Shown here: positions 28,586 to 37,225 of the stretch, in pieces
How the letters are laid out: the number at the start of each line of letters is the position of its first letter
Numbering within the stretch: position 1 is the stretch's first letter
Origin: Rhizobium aethiopicum
GTDB taxonomy: Bacteria > Pseudomonadota > Alphaproteobacteria > Rhizobiales > Rhizobiaceae
DNA length: 64,000 nucleotides
Direction of reading: 5' to 3'
Assembly: GCF_014197535.1 (NCBI RefSeq)
Contig: NZ_JACIFV010000026.1
Span: 30,607-94,606 of the forward strand
Made by a program: the position numbers and the translations under genes
The notes under the pieces: model-generated
What the model saw: the letters and a program-made list of their open reading frames with translations, nothing else
Told to the model about the DNA's origin: nothing
Databases searched by the model: none

Positions 28586-28710
28586 GGATGCGCGGTACGC
28601 TTTTTTTCGCCTATGGAAATATCCGAATTCGGCTATCATGCCTCGCATGGAAGAAGACGGTTGGCGGGCGCTTTCGCAGAAGCAGTTCCGCACGGTCACG
28701 GGGGCTTTCC

Positions 28711-29229
28711 ATGAATATGACGTTTCTCAAGCTGTTTGCCGCCGGACTCGCTGCCGGCCTCATTCCGCATGACGCGGTGCTCGCGCAATCTGCGGGCTGC
28801 GCAATCTCGCGCGATGCCGGCGCCCGCCAGACGCTCAGTTGCCCTGGTGGCGTCAAGGTGACGGCGGAGGCCGGCGCGTCTTTCCAACTCTCCGACCGCA
28901 ATCGTGATGGCAGTCCCGATTCGGCCTCGCTGCGGCGTAAGGCCATCCTCGTCGATGTCGACGGCAGTCAGCATGCGGGTGGTTTCCAGGTGGTGACACC
29001 GCAGGCGATCGCTGCCGTGCGCGGCACACGATGGGCTGTCGACGTCGCGGGCGGCAAGACCTCGGTCCTCGTCGTCAGAGGCAGCGTGGCCGTCCGCCGG
29101 CCTGCCGGCGAGCCGGTGGTGCTGTCGCCGGGCGAGGGCGTCGATGTTATCAACGGAGCCGAACCGCTGGTTGTGCGCCGCTGGCCCGCACCGCGTGTCG
29201 CCGCCCTTCTCGCCCGCCTCGGCCAATAA
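28711..29229 (+). CDS. FecR-domain periplasmic protein
   Basis: A 172-residue exported protein (MNMTFLKLFAAGLAAGLIPHDAVLA) with a FecR-like domain: QVVTPQAIAAVRGTRWAVDVAGGKTSVLVVRGSVAVRRPAG is the usual signature spread over two beta hairpins, and VVLSPGEGVDV closes it. It is not an anti-sigma factor, because the cytoplasmic domain and membrane helix are missing. It precedes a CHASE2 adenylate cyclase by 5 bp, a pairing often seen in alphaproteobacteria, so the protein probably acts on the cyclase's periplasmic sensor domain. Confidence 0.82.
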   Translation: MNMTFLKLFAAGLAAGLIPHDAVLAQSAGCAISRDAGARQTLSCPGGVKVTAEAGASFQLSDRNRDGSPDSASLRRKAILVDVDGSQHAGGFQVVTPQAIAAVRGTRWAVDVAGGKTSVLVVRGSVAVRRPAGEPVVLSPGEGVDVINGAEPLVVRRWPAPRVAALLARLGQ

Positions 29230-29234
29230 ATGCC

Positions 29235-31091
29235 ATGAGCCATCGCCTGCTGACCGTGATCGCGCTGCTGCTCGCCGGTCTCTGGGGCGCGGCGCTCGGC
29301 TATCTCAATCTCAATGGCGGGATCGGCCTTCTCGACCGGATGGAGGCCTCGCTCGCCGACATTCGCAGCATCGTCGTCGGAGCGAAGGCGCCGCCTCCCG
29401 TCGTCTCGATCGTCGCGATCGACGACCGTACGGCGGCGGCCCACGGCTATCCCCTTGACCGGGCGACACTGGCGCGCCTCATCAATGCGATCAACGCTTT
29501 GAAGCCGAAGGCTCTGGCTCTCGACATCCTGCTCGTCGATCCGGGACCGGAGGAGGGCGATGCGGCGGTGACCGCTGCCCTTGGAGAGGGACCGAGCGTG
29601 ATTGCGGCGGCGGCCACCTTTGCGCAGAGCCGGCAGCGGGTTACCGACTTGGCGGACGATCCGCTTGCCGCCATCCCTGAGGCAGATCAGCTTCTCTTGC
29701 CGCTTCCCCGCTTTGCCGGCGCGGCTGCTGTCGGGGTCGTCAATGTCGCTACCGACCAGACCGGCACGCCGCGTTTCATTCCACTGATCTCGCGCGCCGC
29801 AGACCGGCTGGATCCGGCTTTTCCGCTGCGAGCCGCCTCGGTGGCGCTCGGTGTCGACCCGACTATCGAACGCGATGCGATCATGCTCGGAGCATTGCGC
29901 ATTCCCACGGATATTGGCCAGCGCCTGCCGGTGACCTTCTATGGCCGGCGCGGCAGCATCGCCACGTCAAGCGCCGCCGATGCGCTTGACGGCAAGCTGG
30001 CGGCGGACGCGGTCACTGGCCGCATCGTGGTCATCGGTTCGACCGTCACCGGCGGCGGCGACGTCTTCCCGACGCCGTTCGATCCCGTCATGCCGGGCGT
30101 CGAGGTGATGTCGACCGCGATTACCCATCTCGTCACCGGCGACGGCATGGTGCGCGACCACAGGATCAGGCTGATCGATGCCGCCATGGCCGTCGGGCTG
30201 GCGATCGTGCTGGTTTCGCTGACCGCCTGGCGGCGCAGTGCTGCCGGCTATGCCATCATCGTGCTGGCGCTGGTCGTCTGGGCAATGCTCAATCTGGCAG
30301 CCTTTGCGCATGGCTATTGGCTGAGTGCCGCCCTGCCGATCGCCGCAGCATTGCCGCCGGTGCTGATCTTCGGCGCAGCCGAGCTCTGGCTCGACCGCGG
30401 CCGCGCCCGCCATTTCGCCGAACAGAGCGCGCTTCTGCAGCGTATCGAGGCGCCCGGCCTTGGAGAATGGCTGGCGCGCCATCCGAATTTCCTTGCCGCC
30501 CCGGTGCGCCAGAACGCCGCCGTCGTCTTCATCGATCTCTCGGGCTTCACCGGCCTCAGCGAAACCCTCGGCCCGGTCAAGGTGAGCGAAATGCTGAGCG
30601 GCTTCTTCGAAATCGTCGATGAGGAGGCGCGCGCCCACCGCGGCGCTATCACCAGCTTCATGGGCGACGGGGCGATGATCCTGTTCGGGCTGCCGGAGCC
30701 GGCCGACGACGATGCCGCCCGCGCCGTCGCCTGCGCGGTCAGCCTGTGCGAGCGGACGCGGCAATGGCTGGACGTTCATGCCGGGTTTGCCGAAAAGAAG
30801 ATCAGCTTCAAGGTCGGCGCCCATTGCGGGCCGATCGTCGCCTCGCGGCTTGGCACCGGTGACCGGCAACAGATCACGGCAGCCGGCGATACGGTGAATG
30901 TCGGCAGCCGGTTGATGGAGATCGCTGCCCGCCACGGCGTCGAGCTGGCGCTCAGCGCCGAAATCGTCGGCGCCGCGGGGCCGGACAGCGTGCTCCTCGC
31001 GGCCGGCAGCATAGAGGGTCCGCTGGAAACAGCGCTGCGCGGCCGCGCCAGCCATATCGACGCCTGGCTGTGGCGCAGCCGCACGCTTTGA
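29235..31091 (+). CDS. CHASE2-domain adenylate/guanylate cyclase
   Basis: A 618-residue membrane cyclase with N-terminal membrane anchor (LLTVIALLLAGLWGAALGYL), an extracytoplasmic CHASE2 sensor (about 40-300, with VVSIVAIDDRTAAAHGYPL and KALALDILLVDPG), three closely spaced membrane helices (about 315-390), and a class III cyclase domain from about 425: AAVVFIDLSGFTGLSE and SFMGDGAMILFGLPEP carry both metal-binding aspartates. It likely makes cAMP from ATP in response to a periplasmic signal. It is the second gene of an operon with the FecR protein. The perfect CRP-type site at 5479 shows that a cAMP response may matter in this strain. Confidence 0.88.
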   Translation: MSHRLLTVIALLLAGLWGAALGYLNLNGGIGLLDRMEASLADIRSIVVGAKAPPPVVSIVAIDDRTAAAHGYPLDRATLARLINAINALKPKALALDILLVDPGPEEGDAAVTAALGEGPSVIAAAATFAQSRQRVTDLADDPLAAIPEADQLLLPLPRFAGAAAVGVVNVATDQTGTPRFIPLISRAADRLDPAFPLRAASVALGVDPTIERDAIMLGALRIPTDIGQRLPVTFYGRRGSIATSSAADALDGKLAADAVTGRIVVIGSTVTGGGDVFPTPFDPVMPGVEVMSTAITHLVTGDGMVRDHRIRLIDAAMAVGLAIVLVSLTAWRRSAAGYAIIVLALVVWAMLNLAAFAHGYWLSAALPIAAALPPVLIFGAAELWLDRGRARHFAEQSALLQRIEAPGLGEWLARHPNFLAAPVRQNAAVVFIDLSGFTGLSETLGPVKVSEMLSGFFEIVDEEARAHRGAITSFMGDGAMILFGLPEPADDDAARAVACAVSLCERTRQWLDVHAGFAEKKISFKVGAHCGPIVASRLGTGDRQQITAAGDTVNVGSRLMEIAARHGVELALSAEIVGAAGPDSVLLAAGSIEGPLETALRGRASHIDAWLWRSRTL

Positions 31092-31189
31092 CAATCGCTG
31101 CGGGAGCCGCTAGGAACGGCGCAAATACCCCGCCGGCTGGCTCCGGCCATGGCGCATTTCGCGCCTGAAAGCTCCGAAAGATCGAACTC

Positions 31190-33145
31190 ATGACAGAATT
31201 CAACGGCGTCGTTCCGGCGATCGCCAAGGCGTTGCAGAAGCGCGGTTACGCCGAACTCACCCCGGTGCAGAAGGCGATGCTCGATCCTGATCTCGCCGCG
31301 TCCGATGCACTGGTTTCGGCTCAGACCGGGTCCGGCAAGACCGTCGCCTTCGGGCTGGCGCTGGCGCCGACGCTGCTCGACGGCAGCGAGCGTTTCGCCG
31401 CTGCCGGCGCGCCGCTCGCTCTCGTCATCGCCCCGACGCGCGAACTTGCCCTGCAGGTGAAGCGCGAACTCGATTGGCTCTATGAGATGACCGGTGCGGT
31501 GATTGCCAGCTGTGTCGGCGGCATGGACATCCGCAGCGAGCGCCGGTCGCTCGAGCGCGGCGCCCATATCGTCGTCGGCACGCCCGGCCGCCTCTGCGAC
31601 CATATTCGCCGCCACGCGCTCGACATGTCGGAACTGAAAGCCGCCGTGCTGGATGAGGCCGACGAAATGCTCGACCTCGGCTTCCGTGAGGACCTGGAAT
31701 TCATCCTCGACTCGGCACCGGACGAGCGCCGGACGCTGATGTTTTCGGCAACGGTGCCGGCGGCAATCGCCAAGCTCGCCAAGAGCTATCAGCGCGATGC
31801 CGTGCGCATCAGCACCGCGGCCGAGGAGAAGCAGCATGTCGATATCGAATATCGCGCCCTTGTCGTTGCCCCGAGCGACCGCGAGAACGCCATAATCAAC
31901 GTGCTGCGTTATTACGAGGCAACCAACGCCATCGTCTTCTGTTCGACGCGCGCCGCCGTCAATCATCTGACCGCGCGCTTCAATAACCGCAATTTCTCCG
32001 TCGTGGCGCTGTCCGGCGAGCTGACGCAGAACGAGCGCAGCCATGCGCTGCAGGCGATGCGCGATGGCCGCGCCCGCGTCTGCATTGCAACCGACGTCGC
32101 CGCCCGCGGCATCGATCTGCCGGGCCTCGATCTCGTCATCCATGCCGACCTGCCGACCAATCCGGAAACGCTGCTGCATCGCAGTGGCCGTACCGGCCGG
32201 GCCGGACGCAAGGGCATCAGTGCCATGATCGTGCCGCAGAGTGCGCGGCGCAAGGCCGAGCGTTTGCTGGAGAATGCCGGCATTTCGGCAGCCTGGGCGC
32301 GGCCGCCGTCGGCCGAGGAGGTGAACGAGCGCGACGACGAGCGGCTGCTCGCCGACCCGATCTTCCGCGACGAGCCACAGGAGGAAGAACAGAAGCTGGT
32401 GCAGCACCTTCTCGCGAGCCACGGCGCCGACAAGCTCGCGGCCGCTTTCCTGCGTCTCTACCGCACCAACCATTCGGCGCCGGAAGATCTCATTGAGGTT
32501 ACCGTTCAGGACGATCGCAGCCGTAAGCGCCGCGACAATGCCGCCCCCTTCGAGCCGGCGCAAAAGGGACCGCGCGAAGATTTCGGCCCGAGCGTGTGGT
32601 TCTCCGTCTCGGTCGGGCGCAAGCAGAATGCCGAACCGCGCTGGCTGATCCCGATGCTCTGCCGCAACGGCAACGTGACGAAGCGCGAGATCGGCGCGAT
32701 CAAGATGCAGCCCGAGGAAACCTATGTGGAGATCGCGGCAGCGAGCGCCGAGAGCTTCCTGAACGCAATCGGACCGAACAAGGCGCTCGAACGCGGAATC
32801 CGCGTGACGAGGCTTGCCGGCACGCCGGATTTCAGCCGCGCGCCGTCGCCGAAACCCTATGCCGGCAAGGCATCCCGTGACGAACGGCCGGGCGAGGCGT
32901 TCCGCGACGAACGGCCGAAAAAGAAGTTCGGCAAGGGTTCGAGCGGCGGCTATGCCGCAGCCGACAATGGCGGCGGCGAACGGCGGGACGCCAAGCCCTG
33001 GAGCAATAAGGCAGGCAAGCCTGGCTACGATGGCGCGAAATCCGACAAACCCAGATTTGACAAGCCGAAATTTGAAGGCGGCAAGCATGAGGGCAAAGGC
33101 GGCGCTGGGCCAAAAGGCAAATTCTCGAAGAAGAAGCCCGGCTGA
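31190..33145 (+). CDS. DEAD-box RNA helicase (CsdA/DbpA-like)
   Basis: A 651-residue ATP-dependent RNA helicase for ribosome assembly or cold-stress RNA unwinding. Motifs: QKRGYAELTPVQKAML (Q motif), AQTGSGKT, PTRELALQ, DEAD at about 163, SAT, TDVAARGID and HRSGRTGRAGRKG. A DbpA-type RNA-binding domain follows (FGPSVWFSVSVGRKQNAEPRW to EETYVEIAAASAESF), then a basic Gly/Lys/Arg/Asp tail rich in repeated RDERP/KP units. It is the long alphaproteobacterial form; a precise orthologue name (deaD versus csdA) is not safe. Confidence 0.9.
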   Translation: MTEFNGVVPAIAKALQKRGYAELTPVQKAMLDPDLAASDALVSAQTGSGKTVAFGLALAPTLLDGSERFAAAGAPLALVIAPTRELALQVKRELDWLYEMTGAVIASCVGGMDIRSERRSLERGAHIVVGTPGRLCDHIRRHALDMSELKAAVLDEADEMLDLGFREDLEFILDSAPDERRTLMFSATVPAAIAKLAKSYQRDAVRISTAAEEKQHVDIEYRALVVAPSDRENAIINVLRYYEATNAIVFCSTRAAVNHLTARFNNRNFSVVALSGELTQNERSHALQAMRDGRARVCIATDVAARGIDLPGLDLVIHADLPTNPETLLHRSGRTGRAGRKGISAMIVPQSARRKAERLLENAGISAAWARPPSAEEVNERDDERLLADPIFRDEPQEEEQKLVQHLLASHGADKLAAAFLRLYRTNHSAPEDLIEVTVQDDRSRKRRDNAAPFEPAQKGPREDFGPSVWFSVSVGRKQNAEPRWLIPMLCRNGNVTKREIGAIKMQPEETYVEIAAASAESFLNAIGPNKALERGIRVTRLAGTPDFSRAPSPKPYAGKASRDERPGEAFRDERPKKKFGKGSSGGYAAADNGGGERRDAKPWSNKAGKPGYDGAKSDKPRFDKPKFEGGKHEGKGGAGPKGKFSKKKPG

Positions 33146-33189
33146 TTTCGATCGCCGCGTGACCTCTTGACCGGCAGGATCAGACGACG

Positions 33190-33849
33190 ATGAAACGCTC
33201 CGGCATGCCGCGTCCCGATCCGGCCGCCTTCATCAGGGCCAATCTGCCGATCTCACGGGTCCCCTCGATCCCCGAGATCCTGCTCCACACCGCCGGGCCT
33301 GCGAGCGGGCTCTGGCGGCTTGCCGGCCGTCGACAAGCCGACGCGCCGCCTTACTGGGCCTATCCATGGGCCGGCGGCGCCGTGCTTGCCCGCCATCTGC
33401 TCGACCGGCCGGAAATCGTTGCCGGTCGACGCGTCCTCGATCTCGGCGCTGGCTCCGGGTTGGTCGCCATCGCGGCGGCAAAAGCCGGAGCAGCAATAGT
33501 GACAGCGGTCGATATCGATGCCAATGCGATTGCCGCGATCGGTCTCAACGCGGCGATCAACGGGGTCACTATTGCGGTGATCGCCGCCAATATCATCGAG
33601 GCGTCCCCGCCGGAGACGGATGTTCTCGTGGTCGGTGACCTGTTCTACGATCCCCTTCTAGCCGTGCGGGTAACGGCCTTTTTGCGGCGTTGCCAGGCAA
33701 GCGGCATCGAGGTGCTGATCGGTGATCCGGAGCGGACCTATCTGCCGCAGGGCGATCTCAGCCGCGTCGCTACCCACGCCGTTGCCGATTTCGGCGCAAA
33801 TACCGGGGCCAAAGCGGTGCAGGCGGGCGTCTTTTCGCTCCGGCAATAG
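33190..33849 (+). CDS. Class I SAM methyltransferase, ETF-beta lysine methyltransferase-like
   Basis: A 219-residue methyltransferase of the PrmA/METTL20 type. The lead-in PPYWAYPWAGGAVLARHLL is typical of the ETFB lysine methyltransferase group, followed by SAM-binding motif I (RVLDLGAGSGLVAIAAAKAGA), motif II (VTAVDID) and VVGDLFYDP, which corresponds to the D-x-F-Y catalytic region of this family. An orthologue from Agrobacterium is known to methylate the electron transfer flavoprotein beta subunit, so that is the likely role here. No etf genes are nearby. It follows the helicase by 44 bp. Confidence 0.72.
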   Translation: MKRSGMPRPDPAAFIRANLPISRVPSIPEILLHTAGPASGLWRLAGRRQADAPPYWAYPWAGGAVLARHLLDRPEIVAGRRVLDLGAGSGLVAIAAAKAGAAIVTAVDIDANAIAAIGLNAAINGVTIAVIAANIIEASPPETDVLVVGDLFYDPLLAVRVTAFLRRCQASGIEVLIGDPERTYLPQGDLSRVATHAVADFGANTGAKAVQAGVFSLRQ

Positions 33850-33936
33850 CCGGAAGCGACTTAACAGCTAACCTGTCTGCCGCCGTACCCTCTATCCGCA
33901 TCGAACGACTGCTTGGCCAGTGTAGACGAGCTGCCT

Positions 33937-34623
33937 TTATTTCCTGTCATCAACGCAGATTCCGGCTGATTCACAGGAGTCAGGAGAAATGCCGAAAGTT
34001 GCTGGAAGGGTCACATCAAAACATCTGTTGTCGGCCGAGTCGTCCACATCGATCAATGCGAACCAATTCTTTGTATTTCTGGTGGGAAAATAGTCTTCTG
34101 TCGGATAGTAGAACTTCGAATAACATTGGAGCGGCAGTATTTCTTTTGGGAGCGCTCCAGCTTTTACCAAACTCTGAAAATCATTTTGTTGAGCCGACAT
34201 CGCCTTTTCGGTGAAGTCAGCGACAATCGGCTGGAGTTCCGGGTAGTTCGCGATGCAATCGCTTACGGTCCGGTCCTCGTTACCTTTATGTGCAGAGAAG
34301 ATGTAGCCGATGGCGCCAGCCACTGGCTTGTATGCCACAGGCTTGCTTCCATCCAGGATCGTATAGCCCTTCAGCACGCCGAGCTTTTCAATCAGCGAAC
34401 GATACCGCCTGAGATGCTCGTCCATATGGTCCGAGCAAAGGACAAGAGTTTTTGGCGTCATCTCGTCTTTGCGATCGGGCACGCTCCACTCAATCGCCCA
34501 AGGGGCACCGGGATCGGGAGGCGGCTCCAGCGCGGGGCTTCCTTGTGCCGCCGCAACGGCGGACGAACAGGCTGAGAGAAGGATGGCAGCCAATATCGTG
34601 CACCTGGGTAACATAAGCATCAC
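33937..34623 (-). CDS. Predicted lipoprotein, unknown function
   Basis: A 228-residue exported protein with lipobox LLSACSS (Cys19) after MMLMLPRCTILAAI. The mature part has six further Cys residues and segments KTLVLCSDHMDEHLRRYRSL and KNWFALIDVDDSADNRCFDV. No family recognised. Its base composition is clearly less GC-rich than the flanking genes and its codon use is looser, suggesting later acquisition. It sits directly downstream of moeA on the same strand, where several other rhizobia have lexA. Confidence 0.7.
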   Translation of the reverse strand: MMLMLPRCTILAAILLSACSSAVAAAQGSPALEPPPDPGAPWAIEWSVPDRKDEMTPKTLVLCSDHMDEHLRRYRSLIEKLGVLKGYTILDGSKPVAYKPVAGAIGYIFSAHKGNEDRTVSDCIANYPELQPIVADFTEKAMSAQQNDFQSLVKAGALPKEILPLQCYSKFYYPTEDYFPTRNTKNWFALIDVDDSADNRCFDVTLPATFGISPDSCESAGICVDDRK

Positions 34624-34684
34624 CTATAAATGTGGCTCCTGCTGCCCTCATCAGCTTGGCAGGAGGGGAAAGGATTGGCTAACC

Positions 34685-35908
34685 TCAGGTCAGGAGATCC
34701 GGCCGCAGCAGCATGACCGGGCAGGGCGCTCCGGCCGGCAGTTCCGGTGCATGCGGCGGGCGGATAATGAGACAGTCGGCTTTCGCAAACTCTTTCATCA
34801 TCGAGGAATCCTGCTTGCCAAAGGGCTCGGCAAGCCAACCGCCTGCAGCGGACTTCGAAAGTTTTGCTCTGATATAATCCTGCCGGTGATCATTGGCGCG
34901 CAATGTGACGGCCGCCTCGACTACTGTCTCGCGTCGCATTGGGGGCAGGGAGGCGAGCTTGCGAATCAGTGGCTCGAGGAACAGCAGCGAACAGACGAGG
35001 CTTGAAACCGGATTGCCGGGCAGGCCGAGCACATGGGTTTCGCCAAAGCTGCCGACCATCAGCGGTTTGCCGGGGCGCATGGCGATGCGCCAGAAATCGA
35101 GCTGCATCCCGGCTTCCATCAGTGTGGCCTGCACTAGATCATGATCGCCGACCGACGCGCCGCCGAGCGTGACGATGACATCGGCCTTCGCATCCCGGGC
35201 CCTGTCGACCGCCGTGGTAATTCTCGTCTTATCGTCCGGCACGATGCCGAGATCGAGTACATCGGCGCCGGCTTTGCGGGCAAGGGCCGCAATACCGAAC
35301 GTATTGGAGGCGATGATCTGCGAAGGGCCGGGCTTGCTTCCGGGCGGCAGCAACTCGTCGCCGGTCGCGAGGATGGCAATCAGCGGGCGCTTGAGAACCT
35401 CGACATCGGGCCGGTTCATGCCGGCCGCGACCGTCAGCCGGGAGAAATCGAGCACGGTGCCGGCAGGCAGCACCGCTTCGCCTTCGGCGAAATCCTGGCC
35501 GCGGGGGCGCACATGCTGGCTCTGCCGCACCGGGAACCTGGTTCTGATGCCGCCTTCGATCTTTTCCGCATCCTCCTGCAGCAGGACGCTGTCGGCGCCT
35601 GGCGGAACAGGCGCGCCGGTGAAGATACGCACGGCCTCTCCCTGGCCCACGCTTCCGTCGAAGCCGTGACCGGCGGACGACGTGCCGATGACCTTCAGTT
35701 CAGCACCCGGCTCCGGCGCGTCTTCGCGGCGCAGCGCATAGCCATCCATCGCCGAAGCATTGAAGGGCGGCTGGGTCAGACGCGCCGTGAGATCAACCGC
35801 CAGCACGCGGCCCTCAGCCTCGGAAAGCGGCAGCGTCTCGGACGCGGCGACCGGCTTTGCGCAGGAGAGCAGGCGGTCCAAGGCGTCGGCGACCGGCAGA
35901 AGGTTCAT
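34685..35908 (-). CDS. moeA: Molybdopterin molybdotransferase
   Basis: A 407-residue enzyme inserting molybdate into adenylylated molybdopterin. Family marks: LTQPPFNASAMDGYALR, ATGDELLPPG, the MoCF-type nucleotide site VTLGGASVGDHDLVQ, and WRIAMRPGKPLMVG. The C-terminal domain IV is present (AELPAGAPCPVMLL). It overlaps moaC by 4 bp (ATGA) and is translationally coupled, at the end of a trpD-trpC-moaC-moeA run. Confidence 0.95.
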   Translation of the reverse strand: MNLLPVADALDRLLSCAKPVAASETLPLSEAEGRVLAVDLTARLTQPPFNASAMDGYALRREDAPEPGAELKVIGTSSAGHGFDGSVGQGEAVRIFTGAPVPPGADSVLLQEDAEKIEGGIRTRFPVRQSQHVRPRGQDFAEGEAVLPAGTVLDFSRLTVAAGMNRPDVEVLKRPLIAILATGDELLPPGSKPGPSQIIASNTFGIAALARKAGADVLDLGIVPDDKTRITTAVDRARDAKADVIVTLGGASVGDHDLVQATLMEAGMQLDFWRIAMRPGKPLMVGSFGETHVLGLPGNPVSSLVCSLLFLEPLIRKLASLPPMRRETVVEAAVTLRANDHRQDYIRAKLSKSAAGGWLAEPFGKQDSSMMKEFAKADCLIIRPPHAPELPAGAPCPVMLLRPDLLT

Positions 35909-36402
35909 CTTGCCTCCGGACGACGGAAATCGCCTGATTTGCCGCCGGATTTTTCGAGCAGTCTGACGCCGCCGATCTCCATCGCCTTATCGGCGGCCTT
36001 GGCCATGTCGTAGATCGTCAGGCAAGCGACCGAGACGGCGGTCAGCGCCTCCATCTCGACACCGGTCTTGCCGGTGAGCTTGGCGGTGGCGGTGACGCGC
36101 AGGCCGGGCAGGGCGGCATCTTCCTCGATTTCGACCGTGACCTTGGTCAGCATCAGCGGATGGCAGAGCGGGATGAGATCGGCGGTGCGCTTTGCCGCCA
36201 TGATGCCGGCAAGGCGCGCCGTGCCGATGACATCGCCCTTCTTGGCATTGCCCTGGCGGATGAGCGCGAGGGTTTCCGGCGCCATCTTTACATGGCCTTC
36301 GGCGGTGGCGATGCGCACGGTCTCGGCCTTGTCGGAGACATCGACCATATGCGCCTCGCCGGAGGCATCGATATGGGTGAGGCCGGGCTTGCCGCCGCTC
36401 AT
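35905..36402 (-). CDS. moaC: Cyclic pyranopterin monophosphate synthase
   Basis: A 165-residue enzyme that, with MoaA, forms cyclic pyranopterin monophosphate, the first molybdenum-cofactor intermediate. Motifs: TRADLIPLCHPL (reads KRTADLIPLCHPL here), TGKTGVEMEALTAVSVACLTIYDM, and KAADKAMEI. One base separates it from trpC upstream, and it overlaps moeA by four bases. MoaA is not in the window. Confidence 0.95.
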   Translation of the reverse strand: MSGGKPGLTHIDASGEAHMVDVSDKAETVRIATAEGHVKMAPETLALIRQGNAKKGDVIGTARLAGIMAAKRTADLIPLCHPLMLTKVTVEIEEDAALPGLRVTATAKLTGKTGVEMEALTAVSVACLTIYDMAKAADKAMEIGGVRLLEKSGGKSGDFRRPEAR

Positions 36403-36403
36403 A

Positions 36404-37216
36404 TCATTCGGCCGCGATGGCGGCTTCGCCGAAGAGCAGCGCCCGGGTGGCGGCCGCCACGTCGTCCTTGCGCATCAGGCTCTCGCCGACAAGGAAGGTA
36501 TTGATGTCGACGGCCCGCAGGCGCTGGCAATCGGCATGGGTGAAGATGCCGCTTTCGCCGACGAGGAGCCGATCATCAGGAACCATGGGGGCAAGCGTCT
36601 CGCTGACCGTCAGGCTGACCTCGAAGGTCCGCAAATTGCGATTGTTGATGCCGATAAGCGGCGAGGAGAGCTTCAGCGCCCGCTCCATTTCCGGCGCGTC
36701 GTGAACCTCGACCAGCACGTCCATCCCCAGCGAGAAAGCTTCGTCCTGCAGACGCTCCGCATCGTCATCGGTCAGCGACGCCATGATCAGCAGAATGCAG
36801 TCGGCACCCCAGGCGCGCGCCTCGTGGACCTGATAGGTCTCGAACATGAAATCCTTGCGCAGGGCGGGCAGCGCGCAGGCAGCACGAGCCGCCGTCAAAA
36901 ATTCCGGCGCGCCCTGAAAGCTCGGCGTATCGGTCAGCACGGAAAGGCAGGCCGCACCGCCGGCTTCATAGGCTTTCGCCAATGCCGGCGGATCGAAATC
37001 CGGACGGATCAGCCCCTTGGACGGGCTTGCCTTCTTGATCTCGGCGATCAGGCCGAAATTGCCGGCCTCCTGCTTGGCGACGAGCGCCTTGTAAAAACCG
37101 CGCGGGGCGGACTGGCCAGCCTGCATCGCCTTCAGATCGGCAAGCGATACCGTCGCCTTGGCGGCGGCGATTTCCTCGCGCTTATAGAGTTCGATCTTCT
37201 TCAGGATATCGGTCAT
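36404..37216 (-). CDS. trpC: Indole-3-glycerol phosphate synthase
   Basis: A 270-residue single-function TIM-barrel enzyme of tryptophan synthesis (no fused PRAI). Motifs: EIKKASPSKGLIRPDFDPPALA with the catalytic lysine, CLSVLTDTPSFQGA, PALRKDFMFETYQVHEARAWGAD, and LIGINNRNLRTFEV. It starts 9 bp after trpD and ends one base before moaC. The tryptophan and molybdenum-cofactor genes are thus one transcription unit, a known arrangement in Rhizobiales. Confidence 0.96.
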   Translation of the reverse strand: MTDILKKIELYKREEIAAAKATVSLADLKAMQAGQSAPRGFYKALVAKQEAGNFGLIAEIKKASPSKGLIRPDFDPPALAKAYEAGGAACLSVLTDTPSFQGAPEFLTAARAACALPALRKDFMFETYQVHEARAWGADCILLIMASLTDDDAERLQDEAFSLGMDVLVEVHDAPEMERALKLSSPLIGINNRNLRTFEVSLTVSETLAPMVPDDRLLVGESGIFTHADCQRLRAVDINTFLVGESLMRKDDVAAATRALLFGEAAIAAE

Positions 37217-37225
37217 CGGCCAATC

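Noticed and set aside
29138..29230. Possible frame fusion between the FecR protein and the cyclase
   Set aside because: An open frame extends upstream of the cyclase start into the FecR gene, but it is out of phase with it. The FecR gene has its own stop at 29229, so there is no fusion.
30776..33088. A long minus-strand open frame (770 codons) opposite the cyclase and helicase genes
   Set aside because: The plus strand encodes two well-supported proteins with complete motifs. The minus frame has no family features.
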